In this document: piece by piece, positions 9,629 through 18,367 of the stretch
Position numbering within the stretch: the stretch's first letter is position 1
Layout of the letters: every line of letters begins with the position of its first letter
Assembly (NCBI RefSeq): GCF_019880365.1
Contig: NZ_CP082271.1
Location: 620,001-684,000, forward strand
Reading direction: 5' to 3'
Length of the DNA: 64,000 nucleotides
From: Pseudomonas sp. DNDY-54
GTDB taxonomy: Bacteria; Pseudomonadota; Gammaproteobacteria; Pseudomonadales; Pseudomonadaceae
Notes under the pieces: generated by a model
What the model was told of the DNA's origin: nothing
The model's database searches: none
Seen by the model: the letters and a program-made list of their open reading frames with translations, nothing else
Made by a program: the position numbers and the translations under genes

Positions 9629-10720
9629 ATGCCACGTTTGCTGTTATTGATCTCGTTGTTGTTCGCTGTCTCGACTCATGCTGCACAAAGCATCGATCCG
9701 GCCGTGTTCCAGGCCTTGGAACGTGCGCAGAGCGCGCAGGAAAAGAATGACTACGGCGCGGCACATCGAGCCCTCAAGCAGGCTGAAGCAAAGCCAGGCA
9801 GCCTTGAAGAAGCGCTTCTATGGCGCAGTCGGGCCTATCTGGCCTGGGCGGAGGGCGATAACCGTCAAGCGCTGGAGCTGCTCGACAAGGCAATCGCCAG
9901 CGGGAAACTCGACGAGACGATGCTGCCAAACGAGCGTGTCAATCTGGCTAAGCTGAATCTGATCGAGCGCCGCTATGCCAAGGTGGTCAGCCTGTTGGGC
10001 TCACCTGAGCAGGCGAGCGAGGACGTACTGCAGATGCTGGTGCAGGCCTACCAGGGCCTCGGCCAGCACAGTAAGGCGTTACCGTTGGCCGAGCGTTATG
10101 TCCAGGCCAACCCTCAGGCAGCCGACACCTGGTTGCAGTTCCTGGTCGCCGGCAACGCCGAATTGAAACGCTACGAGGCCGCCGAACGGTGGCAGCGCCG
10201 TTTGTTGGTACGCCACCCGGACCAGCCCAAGGCCTGGCGTCAGTTGGCCGGGTTGCAGCAGATGGCTGGCGCAGAAGACAAAGCGCTGGCGACATTGCGT
10301 GCGGCGCACGCCAAGGGCGTGCGTTTCAACGCCTCGGAGCTGGACAACCTGGTCGTGCTGGCGAGCGCTGCCGGGCAACCATGGCAGGGTGCGAAGTTGC
10401 TGCAGGGGATGATCGAATCAAACCTGCTGCCCGCCGACGCTACCCGTCGCGAGCGGCTCGGGATGCTGTGGTGGCAGGCACGCGAGCGCCCGGCTGCCGC
10501 GCGAATCTACCGCGATCTGGCTGCCCAGTCAGGCAGCGCCAAATTCTGGCTGAACGTGGCTCAGTTGGAGCTGGAACAAACGCACTGGCAGGCGGGACTC
10601 GAGGCGCTGAAGCAGGCTGAGCGTGCAGGCGCGGAGCGGCGCAAAGTACGCGCCTGGCGAGAGTGGGCTGAAGGCGAGCTGAGCTTTGAACGCGAGCGTC
10701 AAGTTGCCAGCGCGCGCTGA
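9629..10720 (+). CDS. Tetratricopeptide-repeat periplasmic protein of the TonB operon
   Basis: Secreted 363-residue protein with a signal peptide (MPRLLLLISLLFAVSTHAAQ). It is made of helical TPR-like repeats from about residue 25 onward, for example ALERAQSAQEKNDYGAAHRAL, LIQAYQGLGQHSKALPLAERY and WRQLAGLQQMAGAEDKAL. It starts 1 nt after the tonB stop and closes the six-gene operon. TPR partners are characteristic of DUF3450/ExbBD/TonB clusters; a scaffolding role is inferred. The ATG at 9629 is chosen because it begins the signal peptide. Confidence 0.85.
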   Translation: MPRLLLLISLLFAVSTHAAQSIDPAVFQALERAQSAQEKNDYGAAHRALKQAEAKPGSLEEALLWRSRAYLAWAEGDNRQALELLDKAIASGKLDETMLPNERVNLAKLNLIERRYAKVVSLLGSPEQASEDVLQMLVQAYQGLGQHSKALPLAERYVQANPQAADTWLQFLVAGNAELKRYEAAERWQRRLLVRHPDQPKAWRQLAGLQQMAGAEDKALATLRAAHAKGVRFNASELDNLVVLASAAGQPWQGAKLLQGMIESNLLPADATRRERLGMLWWQARERPAAARIYRDLAAQSGSAKFWLNVAQLELEQTHWQAGLEALKQAERAGAERRKVRAWREWAEGELSFERERQVASAR

Positions 10721-10833
10721 GCGGTAAAGCGTGTTGGCAAGGCCGCGACCTGAGCAATATCTGTTAGATGCCAGGCGGCGCCAGCCTCGGCGTTAGCGGG
10801 TCATTTTGCAGCCTGCCGCTAATGTCTAGCCGG

Positions 10834-11346
10834 TCACTCCATCTCGTAGAAATAGATCTTTTGAGCATCCATACGGTAGCCCGCCTCGGCCAGTTCGCTA
10901 CTGGCGTGTTCGACCTTCAAGCGGCCCTCTATCCAGAAAGGCTGGTAGAGCTCATCCACCTTGACACCCAGCTCGCTGGTCCCATGCACGATCTGGTTGG
11001 ATGGGGGGGGAGGAACGTGGATGCAGGCCCCGAAATAGGGGACGAGCAGGAACTCCATTACCCGCCCATCCTCGCTCATGTCCAGCGGCACGATGTAGCC
11101 TGGCAGCTTCACCTCAATACCATCGAGCGCTTCCACCACCGGTTCTGCAGGCGATTGCTGCGCCGCGGCAGGGCCGCTCTCGGCCGCGAGCACGTCGGCG
11201 AGCTGTGACATGTCATGAATCGCCACCGGCGATGGTGGGGGCGGCGCGTCCGCTGGAATCAGGTCTGACCATTGAAGTTCACGCACCTCGCCGTGGGCGA
11301 GGGTCGTCGCAACGGTGAGCAGCGTGGCAAGCAAAAGGCGTGGCAT
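10834..11346 (-). CDS. DUF3299 periplasmic protein of a zinc-responsive operon
   Basis: Exported protein of 170 residues (signal MPRLLLATLLTVATTLAHG). The DUF3299 core runs from about residue 75 to the end (VKLPGYIVPLDMSEDGRVME ... FGACIHVPPPPSNQIVH), with a conserved CIHVPPPP motif. It is last in a minus-strand operon: DUF2796, ABC ATPase, FtsX-like permease, DUF3299. The same four-gene set in P. aeruginosa (PA4063-PA4066 from memory) is strongly induced on zinc limitation. The exact function is unknown. Confidence 0.85.
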   Translation of the reverse strand: MPRLLLATLLTVATTLAHGEVRELQWSDLIPADAPPPPSPVAIHDMSQLADVLAAESGPAAAQQSPAEPVVEALDGIEVKLPGYIVPLDMSEDGRVMEFLLVPYFGACIHVPPPPSNQIVHGTSELGVKVDELYQPFWIEGRLKVEHASSELAEAGYRMDAQKIYFYEME

Positions 11347-11354
11347 GGGTATCC

Positions 11355-12620
11355 TCAGAGTCGTATCGACAGGCCGTCAGCGAGTGATTGCCGGTAGGCG
11401 CGCCACGCAGGCACGCTGCCCATCAACAGGCCGACTAGCAGTATCGCCGCCAGTAGCGACCACTCATAGCTGCTCGGCCAGGCAAGAGGTAGATAAAGGC
11501 CATAGTGGGTTTGTAGCGGTGTCTGGGCAACGGCAATGGCGAGGTACAGCAGCAGTAACCCGAGCAGCACCCCCGCGAGCGCCAGACTGAACGCCTCAGC
11601 CACCAGCAGCCCGCCAATGTGCCAGGGCCTGGCACCGACCGAGCGAAGGATGGCCATTTCCCGGCGCCGTTCGTTCAAGCTGGTAAGGATCGCTGTCAAC
11701 ATGCCGATCAGCCCGGTGAGCACTACGAACAGCGATACCACGAACAACGCCTTTTCGGCGGTCCCCATCAAGCTCCAGAGCTCCTGCAGCGCCACCCCGG
11801 GCAGGATCGCCAGCAGCGGTTCGCCGCGGTGCTGGTTGATTTCACGTTGCACGGCAAAGGTTGCAATCTTGCTGTCCAGGCCGAGCAGAAAGGCGGTGAT
11901 CTGTTTGGGCTGCAAGTCCAGCTGACGTGCTTGGTCGGCATCGATCCGCGCCGCGCCCCGTGCAGGCATACCGTTCTGCCAGTCGATGTGCAGTGCTTCC
12001 ATGCCTTGCAGATTGATGTGCAGCGTGCGGTCGACGGGCGTGCCGGTTCGCTGCAGGATGCCAACCACCCGGAATGGCTTGTCGTCGTGTTTGACCAGGC
12101 TGACCGTTGCGACGCCGTGCGCCAGGACCAGCTCATCATTCAGTTTATAGCGCAGCGTCTGCGCGACGTCGGCACCGAGTACCACCTCGAACGGGTCATC
12201 GGCGAAGGGGCGTCCTTCCGCCATTTGCAAAGGTTGCTTGCGGCCGAAGCGGTAGTGCTCGAAGTAGCTGCTACTGGTGCCCATGACGCGATAGCCGCGA
12301 TGTGAGTCGCCGAGCGAAATGGGGATTGCCCAGCTCACCCGCGGGTGCTGGGCGAAATGTTCGAAGCTGTCCCAGCGGATGTTGTTTGTGGCGTTGCCGA
12401 TGCGGAAGACCGAATACAGCAGCAGGTTCACCGAGCCCGAGCGGGCTCCAACGATCAGATCCGTACCACTGATGGTACTGGCGAAGCTGGCGCGGGCTTC
12501 GGTGCGCACCCGCTCGACGGCCAGCAACAGGCACACCGACAGGGCAATGGCGAAGACGGTGAGCACGGCAGTGAAGCGGCGGTTGTTCAGGCTCGCCAAG
12601 GCCAGTCGCAAGAGATACAT
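11355..12620 (-). CDS. FtsX/MacB-type ABC transporter permease
   Basis: Inner-membrane permease of 421 residues with MacB/FtsX topology. There is one N-terminal membrane segment (ASLNNRRFTAVLTVFAIALSV), a large periplasmic domain at about 45-275, then three C-terminal segments. The last two loops contain the FtsX motif LNERRREMAILRSVGARPW. It pairs with the ATPase whose stop lies 2 nt upstream. Such permeases usually act as mechanotransmitters or lipoprotein/effector exporters rather than importers. Here the operon points to zinc starvation. Confidence 0.88.
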   Translation of the reverse strand: MYLLRLALASLNNRRFTAVLTVFAIALSVCLLLAVERVRTEARASFASTISGTDLIVGARSGSVNLLLYSVFRIGNATNNIRWDSFEHFAQHPRVSWAIPISLGDSHRGYRVMGTSSSYFEHYRFGRKQPLQMAEGRPFADDPFEVVLGADVAQTLRYKLNDELVLAHGVATVSLVKHDDKPFRVVGILQRTGTPVDRTLHINLQGMEALHIDWQNGMPARGAARIDADQARQLDLQPKQITAFLLGLDSKIATFAVQREINQHRGEPLLAILPGVALQELWSLMGTAEKALFVVSLFVVLTGLIGMLTAILTSLNERRREMAILRSVGARPWHIGGLLVAEAFSLALAGVLLGLLLLYLAIAVAQTPLQTHYGLYLPLAWPSSYEWSLLAAILLVGLLMGSVPAWRAYRQSLADGLSIRL

Positions 12621-12622
12621 GC

Positions 12623-13330
12623 CTAGAGCTCCGGCGCGCGGGCGGCGCGATTTAAATCCGCCAGCGACAGGCTTCGGTCAAACAGCGACGCATGGCTCTG
12701 GTCGTGACTGACGAACAGCAAGCTCGAGCCGGCCTCGCGGCATTCGGCGAAAAGCAACTGCAGAAAAGCCTCACGAGCGTCGGTGTCCAATGCCGAGGTG
12801 GGTTCGTCAGCAATCACCAGTTCAGGTTGACCAATCAATGCGCGCGCCGCCGCGACGCGTTGCTGCTGGCCAATGGACAAAGCGTCGGCGCGTCGACCGA
12901 GAAGGTTCTGAGACAGGCCCAGATGCGACAACAAGCTCGCCGTTGCCTGCGCAACGCTGCCGTGCCGCTGTCGGGCGCGTTCGGCGCGGCTTTCTGAGAA
13001 ATGACAAGGCAAGCCGACGTTTTCGGCGACTGAAAGAAAGGGCAGGAGGTTGAACTGCTGGAAAATATAGCCCGTGTGATCGACGCGATACCGATCCCGT
13101 GCACCGGCGGAAAGCGCTGCGAGATCTGTTCCGAGTAAGCGAACCGTTCCGCGCTTGGCCTTTTGCACGCCGCCGATCAAACCGAGCAATGTGGTTTTGC
13201 CGCTGCCCGACGGCCCTTTGAGAAACAGGCTCTGGTTATGCTCGAGCCTAAAGGTTGGAATATCGAGCAGCTCAGCCTGGGCAGGCCAGGCGAAACCCAA
13301 TTGGTGGAGTTCAAGCAGCGGTGCGGTCAT
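12623..13330 (-). CDS. ABC transporter ATP-binding protein (LolD/MacB type)
   Basis: Cytoplasmic ATPase of 235 residues energising the FtsX-like permease. Walker A is GPSGSGKTT (about 39-47), Q-loop FQQFNLLPFLSV, signature LSIGQQQRVAAARAL, Walker B LVIADEPTSALD, and the H-loop FVSHD. Length and the short C-terminus fit the LolD/MacB group. It lies 2 nt from the permease gene and 60 nt after the DUF2796 gene. Confidence 0.92.
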   Translation of the reverse strand: MTAPLLELHQLGFAWPAQAELLDIPTFRLEHNQSLFLKGPSGSGKTTLLGLIGGVQKAKRGTVRLLGTDLAALSAGARDRYRVDHTGYIFQQFNLLPFLSVAENVGLPCHFSESRAERARQRHGSVAQATASLLSHLGLSQNLLGRRADALSIGQQQRVAAARALIGQPELVIADEPTSALDTDAREAFLQLLFAECREAGSSLLFVSHDQSHASLFDRSLSLADLNRAARAPEL

Positions 13331-13390
13331 TGGTGGGTCCGTTCGAGGCGAGCCGGGAGTTTACTGCGTCTGCGGCAGGCGGAGGTCGGA

Positions 13391-13954
13391 TCAGAACTCA
13401 GCGCGGGGTTGACCCTGACTAAGTTGCGCACCGCGCTGCCCATTCGGTCCGATCAGCTGTGCCTGGATTTTCTCGGTGCCTGGGAATGCTTTGAACCAGC
13501 CCTGTAGGTTGATCTCTGTTAGTGCTTGGGGTGTAGCGCAATCAAACTGGTAATGCGCATGGATTTCGCTGTGACCGCTTTCGTGGTCGTCCGGGTGCGC
13601 GTCAGCATGGTCTTCAAACAAAGCGCTCTCCAGCTCTGTTGTAGTTAGCGTGCAACCGGCTGCCGCCGGTAGACCCAAGAGAGGGTCGGGTATCTCCAGT
13701 TGATCGTGGGCATTGGTGATCTTGCGTCGCTCCGCTTCGTTGCCGGGCGTGTGTTCGAAGCCCACCAGGTTCATGGCCGGGCTGCGCAGCTCGATCTCCA
13801 ATGTGGAGCCATCGAGGGCAGCGTCCAGTTCGGCGGCGCCATGCTCATGAGTGGCGAGGCTATTGTGTTGGGCATGGTCATGATCGTGATGCTCGGCGCC
13901 CAGCGCAAAACCAGGGAGGAGGGCGAAGGGCAGGGCCAGCAACAAAAAGCGCAT
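13391..13954 (-). CDS. DUF2796 (ZrgA-like) periplasmic zinc-uptake protein
   Basis: Exported 187-residue protein (signal MRFLLLALPFALLPGFALG). It is very rich in His and Asp, with two metal-binding-looking runs: EHHDHDHAQHNSLATHEHG just after the signal, and DHADAHPDDHESGHSEIHAH in the middle. DUF2796 proteins (ZrgA in Vibrio) aid zinc uptake. Start ATG 13954 is preferred to 13966 because GGAG lies 6 nt before it. It is the first gene of the operon and follows a candidate Zur site. Confidence 0.85.
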   Translation of the reverse strand: MRFLLLALPFALLPGFALGAEHHDHDHAQHNSLATHEHGAAELDAALDGSTLEIELRSPAMNLVGFEHTPGNEAERRKITNAHDQLEIPDPLLGLPAAAGCTLTTTELESALFEDHADAHPDDHESGHSEIHAHYQFDCATPQALTEINLQGWFKAFPGTEKIQAQLIGPNGQRGAQLSQGQPRAEF

Positions 13955-13977
13955 AACGAACTCCATAGGGCAGGGTG

Positions 13978-13999
13978 GGTTACGTTATAACAAAAGTTA
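13978..13999. promoter_or_regulatory. Candidate Zur operator
   Basis: GTTACGTTATAACAAAAGTTA lies 24 nt before the DUF2796 start. GTTATAAC is the palindromic core of gammaproteobacterial Zur boxes. It sits in the divergent gap with the gene at 14062 and could control both. Assignment rests on core match plus operon content. Confidence 0.5.
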
Positions 14000-14061
14000 G
14001 TTGTTGCTGGCCAGCGGGTAAGGGCCATGGGAGGATGTTGCGGTCTTCAGGAGAGCAAACG

Positions 14062-14409
14062 ATGATTCGAATTCGTGGCCATGTCGGCGATTGGCCGGTA
14101 GACCTCAGTGTCGAAATGGATGATCAGGATTGGGTGCAGTTGGCGCGTCAGCTGCCGTTGAGCGCCAATGTGCAGGCGGCGAAAGCACCCGTGGAGGCCG
14201 GGTCCGATGACCTCTGGCTTGGCGCGCAACAGCTATTGCGCGAAGCGGGGCGCATGGAGGGACCGCAGCTGTTAGCTGAGCTCGAAGCACTGAGTGGTAG
14301 CGCAATGGCCGGCAAGCGGCTGCTGGTACGTTTGCGTCACAGCGCTCAGGTGAAGGTGCAGAGCGGCACTGACGCGCCGGTCTACAGTTGGGTGACCGCC
14401 GCGGGCTGA
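14062..14409 (+). CDS. Conserved hypothetical protein, 115 residues
   Basis: Small soluble protein (MIRIRGHVGDWPVDLSVEMD...) with predicted alternating strands and a helix, and no signal or membrane segment. It is divergent from the zinc operon, GGAGAG lies upstream of the ATG, and the codon use matches its neighbours. A similar short gene is, from memory, found at this place in P. aeruginosa (around PA4062). The function is unknown. It is convergent with the metallopeptidase gene, only 4 nt apart. Confidence 0.7.
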   Translation: MIRIRGHVGDWPVDLSVEMDDQDWVQLARQLPLSANVQAAKAPVEAGSDDLWLGAQQLLREAGRMEGPQLLAELEALSGSAMAGKRLLVRLRHSAQVKVQSGTDAPVYSWVTAAG

Positions 14410-14413
14410 GCGC

Positions 14414-15274
14414 CTAGAGGCGCCTTGCCTGAAACGTGTCGCAGCGCGCCGGCTCACCCCTTTCGAAGCCTGCGCGGAACCATCGGACCCGCTGCGCCGA
14501 TGTGCCGTGCGTAAACGCATCCGGCACTACACGGCCCTGGCTCTGCTGCTGCAGATGATCGTCACCGATGGCATTGGCGGCATTCAGCGCCTCTTCCAGA
14601 TCCCCCTCTTCCAGCCAGTCGTGACGCTGCTGGGCATGGTAGGCCCAGACGCCGGCGAAGCAATCGGCTTGAAGCTCCTGACGAACCAGTAAGCCGTTGT
14701 CTCCCTCCATCTGGGCGCCGCGCTGGCGAGCGGCCTGCATCTGCTGCGACACGCCCAGCAGCGTCTGAACGTGATGACCGACCTCGTGCGCGATGACGTA
14801 AGCCTGCGCGAAATCACCGGCGACCGAGAAGCGTGAAGCCATCTCGTCGAAGAACTGAAGATCGAGATACACCTGCTGGTCGCCCGGACAATAGAAGGGG
14901 CCGACCGCAGAGCTGGCGAAACCGCAGGCGGAGTTTACGCCACCGCGGAAGAGCACCAGTGTCGGGTCCCGGTACTGCTCGGCGGATTGCTGAAACAATG
15001 CGCGCCAGGTGTCTTCGGTATCGCCCAGGATCGCTTGGACAAAAGCCACCTGCGGATCATCGCTACGCGCTGGGGTGTCGCTCTGCTGGGTGGGCGCCGA
15101 ACCGGTCTGATTTGCCAGTTGCCCGAGAATCTGCATCGGGTCCTGACCGGAAATCAGCCCAATCACCACCACGATGGCGACCCCGGCCAGACTTAGGCGT
15201 CCCCGACCAATACCGCCGCTGCGGCCCCGCGCATCCACCACGTTGTCACTGCGACGTGCCTTCTTCCAACGCAT
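14414..15274 (-). CDS. YpfJ-type neutral zinc metallopeptidase
   Basis: Membrane-anchored zinc peptidase of 286 residues. It has a basic N-terminus, one membrane segment at about residues 26-42 (RLSLAGVAIVVVIGLIS), a linker, then the catalytic domain. The zinc motif HEVGHHVQ is at 163-170, with a distal acidic ligand probably in RQELQADCFAGVWAYHAQ. Gly-Ser substrate motifs GPFYCPGDQQVYLDL and FDEMASRF are family-typical. The substrate is unknown. The location beside zinc-uptake genes may be coincidental. Confidence 0.9.
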   Translation of the reverse strand: MRWKKARRSDNVVDARGRSGGIGRGRLSLAGVAIVVVIGLISGQDPMQILGQLANQTGSAPTQQSDTPARSDDPQVAFVQAILGDTEDTWRALFQQSAEQYRDPTLVLFRGGVNSACGFASSAVGPFYCPGDQQVYLDLQFFDEMASRFSVAGDFAQAYVIAHEVGHHVQTLLGVSQQMQAARQRGAQMEGDNGLLVRQELQADCFAGVWAYHAQQRHDWLEEGDLEEALNAANAIGDDHLQQQSQGRVVPDAFTHGTSAQRVRWFRAGFERGEPARCDTFQARRL

Positions 15275-15362
15275 GTCCGAGTCCTCACCAGAAATTACTG
15301 GAGGGTAGACCCGTGCCTGCGTCTGCTAATTCAGCCGCAACCTAGCGCGTCGTCTATTTCGG

Positions 15363-15797
15363 TCATTTCGCCGGGTAGGTGGCCAGCACGGACTCTTCGC
15401 CCTGCTTGTTCAGGCCGACTACCTTGTAAGCATCCTGCCGATCGCCCATCTCCATGCCGGGTGAACCCACGGGCATGCCAGGCACCGCCGCGCCGATCAG
15501 ATCAGGTTGCTCGCGAAGCTTGAAAATGTCGGCGGCAGGAACATGGCCCTCCACGAACTTCCCATCGATCACACCGGTATGGCACGAGCCGAGTCGATGC
15601 GGCACACCGAGACGTGCTTTCACCGCAGCCATATCGGTTTCGACATGGTCGTTAACCTGGAAGCCGTTCTCTTCGAGGTGCTTGATCCACGACGTGCAGC
15701 AGCCACAGTTGGCGTCGCGATGAACATCGATGGCAATGGGTTCGGCGGCCTGAGCCAGGCTGGCGAAAAGGGTAGTGGCGAGTAACAGACGGCGCAT
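15363..15797 (-). CDS. DUF411 copper/metal-linked periplasmic protein
   Basis: Exported protein of 144 residues (signal MRRLLLATTLFASLAQAAE). The DUF411 core includes the thioredoxin-like DANCGCCTSWIKHLEENGF with a CGCC cluster, a later LGSCHTGVIDGKFVEGHVPA and the Met-rich PGMPVGSPGMEMG. These are features of proteins found in copper-resistance contexts. GGAGGA lies before ATG 15797. The signal peptide decides the start; longer in-frame sequence upstream is not family-like. No other copper genes are adjacent. Confidence 0.85.
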   Translation of the reverse strand: MRRLLLATTLFASLAQAAEPIAIDVHRDANCGCCTSWIKHLEENGFQVNDHVETDMAAVKARLGVPHRLGSCHTGVIDGKFVEGHVPAADIFKLREQPDLIGAAVPGMPVGSPGMEMGDRQDAYKVVGLNKQGEESVLATYPAK

Positions 15798-15966
15798 GAG
15801 CGTTCCTCCAACAGATGGGTCGCAGGATAGCGCTGAGCGACTGCTGGCCCAAGCATCAGCCGGTGGACGATTGTCACAGGTTGCTACGCCTTCCAGGGCG
15901 AACCAATGTAAGCCGTTTCGGTCGGATGACCATTGTGGTGCGGAGCCGCTGTCAGGAGAGTTTTCG

Positions 15967-16503
15967 ATGCGTTTTGCCCGTTTCGTTCTGGTCATCCAGG
16001 CTGTGATCATGATTGGTTTCAGCCTTGCCTATTGGCTGCGTCCTTATGAGATGGCCAATCTGAACGGGATGCTCCTGATGGAAACCGCCTCTGTCAGCCA
16101 TATGCGCGTCTATTACGGCGGTATGCAGTTGGGCCTGGCGCTGTTTCTGCTCTGGGCCATGCGTGCACCGGAGCATGCCAGGGCGGGGTTGGTCATGGTG
16201 TTGATCACCATGCTGGCGCTGGTCGCCGGGCGGCTGGGATCCTTGTGGCTCGATGGTGGATCTCTGGTTGGATTTGATTTGGCTTCATTGTTGTATCGTG
16301 TGCTGGCGGCGGTACTGGCAGGTGCGGCCTTGATCCTGATCCGGGCTAGAACGGAACCCGAGCCTGAGCGTATCGAACCCGCTACGCGGCGGTTCGCCAG
16401 CGAACCGCCCAAACCATTTCAAGTTGGCGATACGCCGCCAAGCGCGGAGCCGCCGGCGGGTGTCGCGCCGCAGCCGTTCCGTCGCGGTGATCCTTCCGTT
16501 TAA
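15967..16503 (+). CDS. DUF4345 membrane protein
   Basis: Inner-membrane protein of 178 residues with four predicted segments (about 3-24, 53-72, 78-98, 105-130). It has the family phrase YYGGMQLGLALFLLWAM. It ends in a soluble Pro/Glu-rich tail of about 45 residues (EPERIEPATRRFASEPPK ...). AGGAG precedes ATG 15967. The role is unknown. Confidence 0.75.
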   Translation: MRFARFVLVIQAVIMIGFSLAYWLRPYEMANLNGMLLMETASVSHMRVYYGGMQLGLALFLLWAMRAPEHARAGLVMVLITMLALVAGRLGSLWLDGGSLVGFDLASLLYRVLAAVLAGAALILIRARTEPEPERIEPATRRFASEPPKPFQVGDTPPSAEPPAGVAPQPFRRGDPSV

Positions 16504-16783
16504 ACCCATGCGCTCGCGGTGTCAGCGAGCGTCGTCTGCTCCGAAAGCCCCCGGTCAGCCGATCCGTCTTGCGCAGCAGCGAGTCGCGGGTCGTGACGAT
16601 GGCCGTCGGTACGAAGCGTGAAGCGTCTGCCAGGTTGACGCCCGCGCGGGCGAAACGCCACTGAGCGGTGGCGTGTTCAAGCTGGCGGACCACATGCTCG
16701 GTGTTCTGGGGCGCGGCTCGGAGCTCTGCCAAACCACACGCGAGATACAAAACTGCCGCTTCTAATGCCATGCCACTGGTCAT
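16382..16783 (-). CDS. Doubtful small hypothetical gene
   Basis: Open frame of 133 codons starting MTSGMALEAAVLYLACGLAEL, with amphipathic helical content and high third-position GC over residues 1-75. GGAAAG precedes the ATG. Against it, the last 40 codons run antisense through the end of the DUF4345 gene, and the C-terminal half is Arg-rich and low in structure. No family is recognised. The surrounding 16504-17088 stretch holds nothing else I can support. Confidence 0.3.
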   Translation of the reverse strand: MTSGMALEAAVLYLACGLAELRAAPQNTEHVVRQLEHATAQWRFARAGVNLADASRFVPTAIVTTRDSLLRKTDRLTGGFRSRRRSLTPRAHGFKRKDHRDGTAAARHPPAAPRLAAYRQLEMVWAVRWRTAA

Positions 16784-17088
16784 CGGGTCGCTTTCCACGT
16801 CAACGGCAGATAACTGCCAGCGCGCCGAAGCGGCGCAACACAGACAGCAGCGACCCGTGGTCGCATGCCGGTGCATGGCTCGCGTGAAGCGGCTAGGGTG
16901 AGCGGATCATTCAGCGGGCCACATCGACTCGGCCCGATTACCGCTCTGTGGAGTCAATGCGCTATGCCCCATCCTTTCCCGCGCTGGTTCCGGCGATCCC
17001 GCTTTACCCCGAGTGCCAGCGATGTTCCGGCGTCGGTGTGCCAAACGCTTATGCGGGTTCCAGCGTTGACGCTCCGCTGGTGCCAGCC

Positions 17089-18321
17089 ATGAGTGTCTGT
17101 GGCTGCGACAGTACAGGCCTGCGACCCGTCGACGAGGCGATAAGCGAGCTGTTGGCCCGCGTACCTGCGCCACCCCCGATCGAACACATGGCATTGGGGG
17201 ATGCGTTAGGACGCGTGCTGGCTGAACCGCTGGTCGCGCCATTCGCCGTACCAGCCTGGGACAACAGTGCGATGGATGGCTACGCCTTGCGTGCCGCCGA
17301 CCTGTCCGCTGACGGTGGCTCGTTGCCGTTGGCCGGGCGGATCGCTGCCGGCGATGATGCCGGTGTGACCCTGCCAGCCGGGCACGCGGTGCGGATTTTC
17401 ACCGGTGCGCCGTTACCACCGGGTGCCGACACGGTCGTCCCGCAAGAGCGCTGCCGGGTGGAGGGCGACCAGGTTTGGTTGCCATCCGTAAGGCGAGGGG
17501 ATCATGTACGTCGCCAGGGTGAGGAACTGCAGGCGGGAAGCCTGGTGCTTGAGCCGGGCAAGCGCATACGGCCACAGGAGCTGGGCGTACTGGCAAGCTT
17601 TGGTGTCGATCGGGTGGCCGTGTACCGGCGCTTGCGCGTCGGGTTGCTGTCGAGCGGCAACGAACTGCGCGAACCGGGCGAGCCGCTGGCGCCTGGTCAG
17701 ATCTACAACTCCAACCGCTACAGCCTGCTTGGTGTCCTGCGCAGCTTGGGACTGGAGGTGCACGATTATCCAGTCCTTGTCGATGAGCTGGCGGCCAGCC
17801 GCGATGCGCTGTCTCTGGGTGCGGCCGAGATGGATGTGCTGATCACCTCCGGTGGCGTTTCGGTGGGTGAGGAAGATCACCTCAAACACGCGATTCGGGA
17901 GCTGGGGGAGTTGCACCTCTGGCGGCTGGCGATTCAGCCAGGTAAACCGCTGGCCTTTGGCGAAGTGGGCGGCAAACCCTGGATCGGTTTGCCGGGCAAC
18001 CCGGCTGCTGCCTTGATCACATCGCTGGTGGTTGCGCGGCCGTTCCTCCTCCGCGCTCAGGGGCAGCGTGACGTGTTGCCCACAACAGTCCAGCTGCCAG
18101 CAGGCTTTACCTGGTCCAAGGCCAACGGCCGTCGGCAGTATCTGAGGGCCCGGTTGGAAACCATTGCTGGCGAAACGCGGGTTTGTCTGCACCCGGGTCA
18201 AGGCTCGGCGATGTTGAGCTCGGCCAGCTGGGCCGATGGGCTGGCGATCGTTGAGTGCAATCGCACAGTGGCCGAAGGCGAGCCCGTTGGTTATCTCGCG
18301 TTCAGCGATTTACTGAGCTGA
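17089..18321 (+). CDS. moeA: Molybdopterin molybdenumtransferase MoeA
   Basis: Inserts molybdate into adenylylated molybdopterin, making Moco in the cytosol. It has 410 residues, the same length as E. coli MoeA. Family blocks: PAWDNSAMDGYALRAADL, FTGAPLPPGADTVVPQE, the MPT-binding region VLITSGGVSVGEEDHLK, and GLPGNPAAALITSLV. ATG 17089 gives the standard N-terminus (CDSTGLRPVDEAI); upstream in-frame sequence is not conserved-looking. The partners moaB or mobA are not adjacent, but a molybdo-enzyme operon lies 5 kb away and would need Moco. Confidence 0.93.
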   Translation: MSVCGCDSTGLRPVDEAISELLARVPAPPPIEHMALGDALGRVLAEPLVAPFAVPAWDNSAMDGYALRAADLSADGGSLPLAGRIAAGDDAGVTLPAGHAVRIFTGAPLPPGADTVVPQERCRVEGDQVWLPSVRRGDHVRRQGEELQAGSLVLEPGKRIRPQELGVLASFGVDRVAVYRRLRVGLLSSGNELREPGEPLAPGQIYNSNRYSLLGVLRSLGLEVHDYPVLVDELAASRDALSLGAAEMDVLITSGGVSVGEEDHLKHAIRELGELHLWRLAIQPGKPLAFGEVGGKPWIGLPGNPAAALITSLVVARPFLLRAQGQRDVLPTTVQLPAGFTWSKANGRRQYLRARLETIAGETRVCLHPGQGSAMLSSASWADGLAIVECNRTVAEGEPVGYLAFSDLLS

Positions 18322-18367
18322 TCGTTACGCCGTTGGCGCGGCACGAGGCCGCCAAGCCGTGCTCAGC

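Noticed and set aside
18322..18367. Possible hairpin TTGGCGCGGC / GGCCGCCAA between moeA and trmA
   Set aside because: The stem is imperfect and there is no T run, so I did not call it a terminator.
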